DNA from: Brevundimonas mediterranea
GTDB taxonomy: Bacteria > Pseudomonadota > Alphaproteobacteria > Caulobacterales > Caulobacteraceae
Direction of reading: 5' to 3'
DNA: 64,000 bases
NCBI RefSeq assembly: GCF_014196125.1
Contig: NZ_JACIDA010000001.1
Location: forward strand, 744,001 to 808,000
Below the pieces are notes generated by a model. It did not search any database. It was given only the letters and a program-made list of their open reading frames with translations, and was not told the DNA's origin. This document shows, piece after piece, positions 54,347-64,000 of this stretch (positions are counted from its first letter, which is position 1; each line of letters starts with the position of its first letter). Made by a program: the position numbers and the translations under genes.

Positions 54347-55927
54347 ATGCACATGACGCTCGCGGGCATCGATCTAGCCATTCTGGCGATCTACGCCGTC
54401 TTCATCTTCGGCTTGGCCCAGTGGGTCTCGCGGACCAAGGCCGGCGAGCAGAAGACCTCCACCGACTATTTCATGGCCTCCAAGAGTCTGCCCTGGTGGG
54501 CCATCGGCGCCTCGCTGATCGCGGCCAACATCTCGGCCGAACAGATCATCGGCATGAGCGGATCCGGCTATGTGATCGGCCTGGGCATCGCCTCCTACGA
54601 ATGGATGGCCGCCCTGACCCTGTTGATCGTCGGCAAGTTCTTCCTGCCGATCTTCCTGCGCAACGACATCGTCACCATGCCGCAGTTCCTGCAGCAGCGG
54701 TACGGACCGACGATCCGCAACGTCATGGCCGTCTTCTGGCTGTTGCTCTACGTCTTCGTGAACGTGACCTCGATCCTGTGGCTGGGCGCCATCGCCGTCC
54801 ACACCGTGACCGGCTTCAACCAGGACTACGCCATCGTCGCCATCGGCGTCTTCGCCCTGGCCTATCAGCTGTGGGGTGGGCTGAAGGCCGTGGCCCTGAC
54901 CGACATAGTGCAGGTGGCCCTGCTGGTCTGTGGCGGGCTGATCATCGGCTTCATCGCCCTGTCGACCATTGGCGGCGCCGGCGGCGCCCTCGCCGGCTTC
55001 CACACTCTGCTGACCGAGTTCCCGGACAAGTTCGACATGATCCTGTCCAAGGACAGCCCCCACTATCAGGAGCTGCCGGGCATCGCCGTTCTGCTGGGCG
55101 GCCTGTGGGTCATGAACATCAGCTACTGGGGCTTCAACCAGTACATCATCCAGCGCGCCCTGGCCGCCAAGTCGCTGCCGGAAGCCCAGAAAGGCATCGC
55201 CTTCGCCGCCTATCTGAAGCTGCTGATGCCTGTGATCGTGGTCCTGCCGGGCATGGCGGCCCTGATCCTGGCCCCGAACCTGTCGGCGCCGGACCAGGCC
55301 TATCCGACGATGATGAACCTGCTGCCGGTCGGGTTGAAGGGCCTGGTCTTCGCCGCCCTGATCGCCGCCATCATCGCCTCGCTGGCGTCCAAGGTGAACT
55401 CGATCTCGACCATCTTCACCCTGGACCTCTACGCCAAGATCAAGAAGGACACGCCCGAGCACCAGTTGGTCACGGTCGGCCGGATCGCCGCCGTCGCCGC
55501 CGTGGTCATCGGCATCCTGACCGCCCGTCCCCTGCTGGGCGGGTTCGATCAGGCCTTCCAGTTCATCCAGGAATTCACGGGCTTCTTCACGCCGGGCATC
55601 GTCGTCATCTTCATGCTGGGCCTGTTCTGGAAGCGGGCTTCGGAAGCCGGCGCCCTGACCGCCGCCATCGGCTCGGTGGTCCTGTCGGCCGTCTTCTGGT
55701 GGCTGCAGGAGACCGGCCAGTTCATCTTCCCCTTCATGAACCGGGTCGGCGTTGTCTTCGTCGTCTCCCTGGTCGCCGCAGTGATCGTCTCCCTGCTGGT
55801 CCCGGCCAAGCCGGACGCAATGAAGATCAAGCTGGACCAGATCAGCTACAAGACCTCGCTGGGCTTCAATCTGGCCGCGGTGGGCGTGGTCGCCTTCCTG
55901 ATCCTGGTCTATTCGATCTGGTGGTGA
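54347..55927 (+). CDS. Sodium/solute symporter (SSS, SGLT-like)
   Basis: The 526-residue inner-membrane transporter has about 14 helices. The SSS features are STDYFMASKSLPWWAIGASL, the SAEQIIGMSGSGY segment of helix 1-2, the sodium-associated ASLASKVNSISTIFT motif and the ending LILVYSIWW. SGLT-like members move sugars with sodium. The spacing of GGGGAA favours the ATG at 54353 slightly over 54347. It is divergent from the IclR gene by 182 bp. A short unexplained stretch follows before rodA. Confidence 0.9.
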   Translation: MHMTLAGIDLAILAIYAVFIFGLAQWVSRTKAGEQKTSTDYFMASKSLPWWAIGASLIAANISAEQIIGMSGSGYVIGLGIASYEWMAALTLLIVGKFFLPIFLRNDIVTMPQFLQQRYGPTIRNVMAVFWLLLYVFVNVTSILWLGAIAVHTVTGFNQDYAIVAIGVFALAYQLWGGLKAVALTDIVQVALLVCGGLIIGFIALSTIGGAGGALAGFHTLLTEFPDKFDMILSKDSPHYQELPGIAVLLGGLWVMNISYWGFNQYIIQRALAAKSLPEAQKGIAFAAYLKLLMPVIVVLPGMAALILAPNLSAPDQAYPTMMNLLPVGLKGLVFAALIAAIIASLASKVNSISTIFTLDLYAKIKKDTPEHQLVTVGRIAAVAAVVIGILTARPLLGGFDQAFQFIQEFTGFFTPGIVVIFMLGLFWKRASEAGALTAAIGSVVLSAVFWWLQETGQFIFPFMNRVGVVFVVSLVAAVIVSLLVPAKPDAMKIKLDQISYKTSLGFNLAAVGVVAFLILVYSIWW

Positions 55928-55929
55928 GC

Positions 55930-56170
55930 CGGCCCGCCCGCCTCGTCGATGACCCACACCAACTTGCGATCGGCGTCCCATACGGGGCCATCCCCCAGCT
56001 CCGCCCGAATGTCCCAGACCAGTTGGGGGAGGCCAGGTCCGGGGAGACCGGTTTCGTTTCGCTCATGGTACGGCCTGCCGAATTGAAAGGCGTTGAGCTG
56101 GTGGTGGACCCCGTTGCTGCGAGACGTTGTGCAGGCGACGCCCCAAAACCCGCGCTTCCGAACGCGCGAC
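55930..56170 (-). other. Short open frame without start, possible gene remnant
   Basis: A minus-strand frame of about 80 codons reads RGFWGVACTTSRSNGVHHQL, then an LGDGPVWDADRKLVWVIDE segment, before a stop. The latter resembles the N-terminal strand region of SMP-30/gluconolactonase-type proteins. There is no start codon or ribosome-binding site and the rest of such a protein is missing. It may be debris of a sugar-lactonase gene once next to the symporter. The resemblance is short and could be accidental. Confidence 0.25.
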
Positions 56171-56175
56171 CGGCG

Positions 56176-57333
56176 TCAGATCAGGCCTTGGCCCTTGGGC
56201 AGTTCGGCGTAACGGTGCACGCGCGTGGCCATCACCAGGCCGAAACCGATCATCACCGTCAGCATCACGGTTCCACCATAGGACAACAGCGGCATCGGCA
56301 CCCCCACGACCGGTGCCAGCCCCATGACCATCGCGCCGTTGATCAGCACATACATGGCGAAAGTCGCGGTCACCCCCGACGCGGCCAGACGACCGAAATG
56401 GCTGTGCGATAGGGATGCGATCCGCAGCGAGATCAGAATGATCGCCGCATAACAGGCCAGGATGGTGAAGGAACCGACGAAACCGAACTCCTCGGACACC
56501 GCCGCGAAGATGAAATCAGTGTGTTTTTCGGGCAGGAATTCCAGCTGGCTCTGGCTGCCCAGGCCGAACCCCTTGCCCAGGAAGCCGCCTGAGCCCAGGG
56601 CGATCTTGGACTGCATGATGTGATAGCCCGTGCCCGACGGATCGGCCTCCGGGTTCAGGAAGGTCAGCACCCTGTGGCGTTGATAATCGTGCATGCCGAA
56701 CATCACATAGGGCGGAATCAGCGCCACGGCGGCGGCGCCCACAGCGGCGATGATCTTCCAGCTGAGCCCCGCCATGAACATGATGGCCGCGCCGGTCAGG
56801 CCGATCAGCATGGCCGATCCGAGGTCCGGCTGGTGAGCCACCAGCAGGAAGGGTAGACCGATGATGGCGACCGGATAGATCAGCTTCCAGTGGAAGCTGG
56901 CCTCCTTGGCCGAAGCGCCGTGATACCAGCGCGCCAGGGCCAGAACGACGCCGATCTTCATGATCTCCGACGGCTGGATGCGCGTCACGCCGAGGTTCAG
57001 CCAGCGGGTCGCACCCATGGCCGTATAGCCGAGGCCCGGAACCTCGATCAGGGCCAGCATCAGCAGGGCCACCCCATAGACCGGATAGGCCAGGCCGAAC
57101 CAGAAGCGGATATTGACCATGGACAGGGCCAGCATCAGGGCCACGCACATGCCGAAGCGGATCAGATGTTTCGCCGCCCACGGCGACCAGGATCCTCCGC
57201 CTACGGAATAGAGCATCAGGGCGCCGGTGCCGGACACCACGCAGATCAGGGCCAGCAGACGCCAGTCGATCTGGCTGATCTTGGTCGAAACGCGTTCGCG
57301 CTCGCCAGGACGGGACAGGGCGGAAGCGGTCAT
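56176..57333 (-). CDS. rodA: Rod-shape peptidoglycan polymerase RodA
   Basis: The 385-residue SEDS-family glycosyltransferase has about ten transmembrane helices. Characteristic segments are GATRWLNLG with IQPSEIMKIGVVLALARW, HQPDLGSAMLIG, AAVSEEFGFVGS and PLLSYGGTVML. It polymerises glycan strands in the elongasome together with PBP2. Its ATG overlaps the mrdA stop (TGATG). It is the last gene of mreB-mreC-mreD-mrdA-rodA. Confidence 0.94.
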   Translation of the reverse strand: MTASALSRPGERERVSTKISQIDWRLLALICVVSGTGALMLYSVGGGSWSPWAAKHLIRFGMCVALMLALSMVNIRFWFGLAYPVYGVALLMLALIEVPGLGYTAMGATRWLNLGVTRIQPSEIMKIGVVLALARWYHGASAKEASFHWKLIYPVAIIGLPFLLVAHQPDLGSAMLIGLTGAAIMFMAGLSWKIIAAVGAAAVALIPPYVMFGMHDYQRHRVLTFLNPEADPSGTGYHIMQSKIALGSGGFLGKGFGLGSQSQLEFLPEKHTDFIFAAVSEEFGFVGSFTILACYAAIILISLRIASLSHSHFGRLAASGVTATFAMYVLINGAMVMGLAPVVGVPMPLLSYGGTVMLTVMIGFGLVMATRVHRYAELPKGQGLI

Positions 57334-59393
57334 CAGCGCGGCTCGGACAAATAGGGGCGTGGACCGCTGTTGGGGGGTGTCGCCTCACGGGTCTGACGTG
57401 AAGACTCTATCGGCGCCACGTCCGGCGTGGGCGGCGCAGCGCCTTCCAGCTCAACCGTTTCGGCTGAAGCGGTCGGCTCCGGCGGTGGCGGCCGCGTCAT
57501 GCGCGCCACCATGTCAGGGTCCTTGAGCAATACGGTGCGCATAATCTCACGCGCACGAGGCGCTGCGGCCGTTGCGCCACCCAACCCACCGTGCTCGATG
57601 ATGACGGCGATAGCGTAGCGCGGCTCGTCCACAGGCGCGAACGCCACAAATAGGTTGTGGTCCTTCAGCGCCCAGGTCACGTCGGCGCTCTTGCGAGAGC
57701 CGGTCCCGTAGTTGCGCACCTGCGCCGTACCCGTCTTACCGGCCATCTTGATGTCGCCGAGGCCCAGCTGGCTCTGGCGATAGGCGCCGCCCCCGACGTC
57801 ATTGGCCACCGCCACCATGCCCTGACGAACGATTTCAAGGTGTTCGGGCGGGAAAGGCAGATCGGGCACGGCGGCGCCGCTGGGTTGATCCACTCCGCCG
57901 ACCGACTTGATCAGACGCGGCATGATCGCCTTTCGCGCATTGGCGAAGCGCGCGGTCGTCACTGCGAGTTGCAGAGCTGTGACGTTCACGTCGCCCTGCC
58001 CGATCGCAACCGACAAGGTCTCGCCTGGATACCAGGTCCGAGAATCAGGGTTGGGATTGTTCTTGTTGTAATTCGCCTTCCAGGCCCGACTGGGAATCGA
58101 TCCGGCCTTCTGGTTGCCGACCCCGATATCATAGGTCTGCATGAAGCCGATCTTCTTGCCGACCTCCTGAATCTTATCGACGCCGGCCCGATTGCACATG
58201 TGATAAAAATAGACATCACACGACGTCTTGATCGCGTCATGCATGTTCACTGGTCCATGGCCGCCGGGTTTCCAGCAGCGAAACGTCCGTGACCCGAAGC
58301 GATAGCCGCCGGTGCAGACCACCCGCTCGTCAGGATCGACCCCAGCCTCCAGCAAGGCCAGCGAGGTTGTCAGTTTGAACGTCGACCCGGGGTGAAAGAC
58401 GCCGCCGATAGCCTTGTCGAGCAGCGGCTTGCGCTCATAATCGCGTAGGGCGCTGTAGACGTTGGAGGGAATGCCGCCAACAAACATGTTGGGGTCGAAC
58501 GAGGGCGCGGACACCATGCAGAGGATGTCGCCGTTGCGGACGTCCATCACCACGCAACCGCCGGACTCTTCGCCGAACACCTCCAGCGCCCGGTTCTGGA
58601 CATCGGCGTCCAGAGTAAGAACGACCTCCTTGCCCGGCACGGCGGTGCGTGAACCGCCAATATCCTCGGCCACCACCCGGCCCCGAGCGTCTACTTCAAC
58701 CCGGTTGCCGCCCGGCTCTCCGCGCAGGGCTTCGTCCAGCGCTTTTTCGACGCCTTGGCGCCCAATCCGGAAACCGGGGTTGAACAGCAACGGCGGCACC
58801 GTCTCGCCCTTATCGCGGATCGCCTTGACGTCGCGGTCGGACACCTTGGCGACATAGCCGATGACATGAGCGAAAGCGCCGCCGAACGGATAGTAGCGGG
58901 CCTCGTTCATGTCGGCCATGACGCCGGGCAGTTCGTTGGCGTACTGGTTGACCTTGGCGAACTCTTCCCAGGTCAGGTCGCTCTTCACGGGAACCGGATT
59001 AAACTTGGGCGAGGCGTTCACCTCGCGGATGATCGCGCGTCGACGTTCAAGCGTGTCAGGCAGCAGACGGCCCAGAAGATCCAGCGTCTGATCCAGATCC
59101 TTGGTCTCGTCACGGATCACCAGCACCCGGAAACTGGGGCGATTGCCGGCGATGACCACGCCGTTGCGGTCCTTGATCAGGCCGCGCGGCGGCGGGACCA
59201 GACGGAAGTTGAACTGGTTCTGCGACGACAGGGTCGCATATTCCTGGGCCTGAACGACCTGAAGCTGAGCCAGCCGCCCCACAAGGGCCGTGACCCCCAG
59301 GGCCGTCAGCCCGCCGAACACGAAGGTGCGGCGCAGGAAGGACCCCTGCCGCTCGTTGACGTCGGAAAAGAAGATAGAGGGTTCGCCGCTCAT
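57333..59393 (-). CDS. mrdA: Penicillin-binding protein 2 MrdA
   Basis: The 686-residue class B transpeptidase crosslinks lateral wall peptidoglycan. It has an N-terminal membrane anchor (residues about 24-42) and a dimerisation domain with PPPRGLIKDRNG. The transpeptidase domain has catalytic Ser337 in HPGSTFK, the SCD motif near 391 and MAGKTGTAQV near 560. A proline- and threonine-rich tail of about 60 residues follows. The start overlaps the mreD stop by 4 bp. RodA is its partner. Confidence 0.94.
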   Translation of the reverse strand: MSGEPSIFFSDVNERQGSFLRRTFVFGGLTALGVTALVGRLAQLQVVQAQEYATLSSQNQFNFRLVPPPRGLIKDRNGVVIAGNRPSFRVLVIRDETKDLDQTLDLLGRLLPDTLERRRAIIREVNASPKFNPVPVKSDLTWEEFAKVNQYANELPGVMADMNEARYYPFGGAFAHVIGYVAKVSDRDVKAIRDKGETVPPLLFNPGFRIGRQGVEKALDEALRGEPGGNRVEVDARGRVVAEDIGGSRTAVPGKEVVLTLDADVQNRALEVFGEESGGCVVMDVRNGDILCMVSAPSFDPNMFVGGIPSNVYSALRDYERKPLLDKAIGGVFHPGSTFKLTTSLALLEAGVDPDERVVCTGGYRFGSRTFRCWKPGGHGPVNMHDAIKTSCDVYFYHMCNRAGVDKIQEVGKKIGFMQTYDIGVGNQKAGSIPSRAWKANYNKNNPNPDSRTWYPGETLSVAIGQGDVNVTALQLAVTTARFANARKAIMPRLIKSVGGVDQPSGAAVPDLPFPPEHLEIVRQGMVAVANDVGGGAYRQSQLGLGDIKMAGKTGTAQVRNYGTGSRKSADVTWALKDHNLFVAFAPVDEPRYAIAVIIEHGGLGGATAAAPRAREIMRTVLLKDPDMVARMTRPPPPEPTASAETVELEGAAPPTPDVAPIESSRQTREATPPNSGPRPYLSEPR

Positions 59394-59908
59394 CGGAACC
59401 GGATATCCCCGTCGTCGAACCGCTCCAGCATCCAGTCGGCGATCGGATACAGGATCAGTGTCGGGAGAATCTGGCCGATCAGAGCCAGGATCGCCGGCGG
59501 ATTGCCCGCCCTCACCGCCACGATCACATAGGCGACCAGGAAGGCGACCAGGGTGCAGGCCATGTACCAGGCGAAACGGATCACACCCTCATGCCCAGCC
59601 AGCAGATTGCGCGACAACAGGATCACGACATAGACGCCCATCAGGCACAGAGCCCAAAGGCCCAGAGGTCCGTTCCAGAACAAGTCCAGGAACAGACCGA
59701 GCGCGAACAGTACTGCGGGCGCCGTCATCGACGGACGGATCAGCGGCCAGGCGAAGGCTAGCACCATCGGAAACACCGGCTCGGGCAGCATCAGACCGAA
59801 CAGTTGCACCGGCGTGGCGAAGATGATCGTGGCGGCGATCGCCGCCAGGGCCGGATAGACGATCCATTGCAGAGGTCCGACGACGCGGACCGCGACCGGA
59901 CGTCTCAC
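59390..59908 (-). CDS. mreD: Rod-shape protein MreD
   Basis: The 172-residue membrane protein has about five helices and matches MreD in size, topology and position between mreC and mrdA. The sequence LFALGLFLDLFWNGPLGLWAL is typical. It links MreC to the elongasome. Both ends overlap neighbours in ATGA arrangements. Confidence 0.9.
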   Translation of the reverse strand: MRRPVAVRVVGPLQWIVYPALAAIAATIIFATPVQLFGLMLPEPVFPMVLAFAWPLIRPSMTAPAVLFALGLFLDLFWNGPLGLWALCLMGVYVVILLSRNLLAGHEGVIRFAWYMACTLVAFLVAYVIVAVRAGNPPAILALIGQILPTLILYPIADWMLERFDDGDIRFR

Positions 59909-61053
59909 GTCGCGCCCTCCGGCGCCTGTGCGGGCGTTGTTTGTGGAGACATCGCCGCCGATGGCGCCTCGGCGGCGGGTCGAGGTTGCGCCGGACGAGT
60001 TTGAACGGGACGCGCTTGGGCCGCCGCCGGTGTTGTTGCAGGCGGCGTCGCGGCGACGGCGGCGGCGCGCGCCCGCGCCGCTTGGGCCTCCGCGGCCGCC
60101 TGCCGGCGTGCGGCCGCGTCGCCTATGGCGCCCGCCTGTTCAGCGTTCGGCGGAGGCGCCGTGGTCAAGCCGGCCAGGGGCGGCGCATTGAGCGCATTCG
60201 GATCGATCAGTTGGCCGAAGTCCTGGAACAGCAGAACCCGCACATAATCGACGGCGCCGCGATCGCTGAACAGTTTCACGCGCCAGCTGCCGTCGATCCC
60301 CTTGGCCGCCACGCCGATGGGAATGCCGCGCGGCAGGCCGCCGCCATCGCCGGAGCTCAGGATCCGGTCGCCCGCCTGCACAGAACCGGCCCCGCGCACG
60401 AACTCCAGCCGGGGATTGTCGCTGCCGTCGCCGGTCAGCAAGGCGCGGGCGTCGGTGCGGTCCACCAGAACCGGCGTACGGGACGCGACGTCGGTCAGCA
60501 GCACCATCCGGCTGACGCCGCCGGTGACGCCGGTGACGCGGCCGATCAGGCCATGCTCATTGATGACCGGATTGCCGATCCGCACGCCTTTTGACGCGCC
60601 GACATCCACCAGCTTGGCGCGATTGAAGGGTCCGCGCGCATCCGAAATGGCGCGCGCCGTCACCATGGGCACGGCCGGCTCGGTCCGCAGGCCCAGCATG
60701 GCTTCATAACGGGCGTTGACGTTCTTGAGGGCGATGGCCTGGTCGCGCCAAGGCTCCAATTCGGCGACCTCGGCCTTCAGCCGCCGGTTTTCGGAAACAG
60801 CGAAGAAGTACCCGCCGATATAATCGGTGACGGCGCCGACCCAGCGCACAGGCGCGGCGAAGACGCCGCTGACCGGCCCGGTCACCGAGGCCGCCGCCCC
60901 CCGCGCCGCGCCATAGCTGGAGCCGCCGTCCGGCGTCGTGCGGTCGCTGACAAGAAGAAGAGCCGCGCCTGCCATGGCCACGACTGCGACCACCGCAGCG
61001 GTCCACGCCAGCGGCACCTTCAGGTTTTCAAAAGGGCCGTCGCGAAACGCCAC
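59905..61053 (-). CDS. mreC: Rod-shape protein MreC
   Basis: The 382-residue protein has a single N-terminal membrane segment (LAWTAAVVAVVAMAGAALLL), a short coiled coil (ENRRLKAEVAELEPW) and the beta-rich periplasmic MreC core with GLIGRVTGV and the VRVLLFQDFG region. It ends in a long Ala/Pro/Thr-rich tail of about 90 residues. The start is taken as GTG at 61053 behind GGAAGG; the frame is open to 61104. It bridges MreB in the cytosol and PBP2 in the periplasm. Confidence 0.92.
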   Translation of the reverse strand: MAFRDGPFENLKVPLAWTAAVVAVVAMAGAALLLVSDRTTPDGGSSYGAARGAAASVTGPVSGVFAAPVRWVGAVTDYIGGYFFAVSENRRLKAEVAELEPWRDQAIALKNVNARYEAMLGLRTEPAVPMVTARAISDARGPFNRAKLVDVGASKGVRIGNPVINEHGLIGRVTGVTGGVSRMVLLTDVASRTPVLVDRTDARALLTGDGSDNPRLEFVRGAGSVQAGDRILSSGDGGGLPRGIPIGVAAKGIDGSWRVKLFSDRGAVDYVRVLLFQDFGQLIDPNALNAPPLAGLTTAPPPNAEQAGAIGDAAARRQAAAEAQAARARAAAVAATPPATTPAAAQARPVQTRPAQPRPAAEAPSAAMSPQTTPAQAPEGAT

Positions 61054-61202
61054 GGGCGACCTTCCACATAAGGGGTTGGAATCGGCAGGCGCCCCTGCCG
61101 TCATGCCTGCCTATCGCAAAATCAGGGCCAGAATGGAACCGTTGATCGCGAAGGGCCGAAAGGATTTGCAGCCAGGTTCGCACCCGGCCGCCGACGAATT
61201 GA

Positions 61203-62468
<1,266 letters not shown>

Positions 62469-62525
62469 TTAGCGTCATGAGTGCGGGAAACAGGCTGTGA
62501 AACATGCTGCCTCTCCCTCGTCGGA

Positions 62526-64000
<1,475 letters not shown>

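Noticed and set aside
54374..55981. Minus-strand 535-codon frame opposite the SSS symporter
   Set aside because: Composition (Gly/Asp/Gln/His repeats) is typical of antisense to a membrane protein.

Overview
The window looks like a high-GC alphaproteobacterial chromosome, most probably Caulobacterales and close to Brevundimonas. This is inferred from gene order and protein character (cyoABCD-SURF1-ActS/ActR, mreBCD-mrdA-rodA, a NodT-type outer-membrane factor); no database search was run. The right third (about 44.6-64 kb) reads as ordinary core genome. The left two thirds are acquired DNA.

Region 1 (1-12.5 kb) is an alkane-degradation island. One minus-strand operon runs alkB, two single-domain rubredoxins, alkH (aldehyde dehydrogenase), alkJ (GMC alcohol dehydrogenase), alkL (OmpW-type porin) and alkK (acyl-CoA synthetase, cut by the window edge). 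Rubredoxin reductase alkT and the LuxR/MalT-type regulator alkS lie divergently on the plus strand. Together they would take a medium-chain n-alkane through alcohol, aldehyde and acid to acyl-CoA. Region 2 (12.5-21 kb) is a patchwork. It holds an IS66 transposase remnant with a decayed pRiA4b ORF-3-like gene, a TetR/adaptor/RND efflux operon with a divergent outer-membrane factor, a truncated low-complexity gene, and a mosaic, frameshifted second copy of the alkS 3' end.

Region 3 (21-37.5 kb) is a plasmid/ICE backbone. An overlapping operon encodes an HTH protein, RepA-type initiator, ParA, RHH partner, DUF2840 and TraF peptidase. DUF736, lytic transglycosylase and relaxase genes follow. No integrase, coupling protein or type IV secretion (trb/virB) gene is present, so the element is incomplete here or continues elsewhere. 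Three iteron-like repeats, a perfect DnaA box and an AT-rich tract lie inside the 3' end of repA. DUF932 and ParB-like genes are each preceded by a related leader of about 230-280 bp. Cargo includes a putative dual-OB protein with two DUF488 proteins (32.6-34.6 kb).

Region 4 (37.5-44.6 kb) is lower-GC cargo. A four-gene minus-strand operon encodes an AAA+ ATPase, a subtilisin-like protease, a DEAH-box helicase and a small Cys/His protein. Its promoter region carries four TGATGCA half-sites. The operon resembles a defence or stress module, but I cannot match it to a named system. A small CxxC protein and a DfsB/ClbS-like protein complete the region.

Region 5 (44.6-64 kb) is core genome. It contains the redox two-component system ActSR with the quinol oxidase operon cyoABCD and SURF1, an MFS transporter, and an IclR regulator beside a sodium/solute symporter. 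It then contains the rod-shape operon mreB-mreC-mreD-mrdA-rodA, a TVP38-type membrane protein, and the start of a class I aminotransferase gene that runs off the window. No tRNA, rRNA or CRISPR array was recognised.
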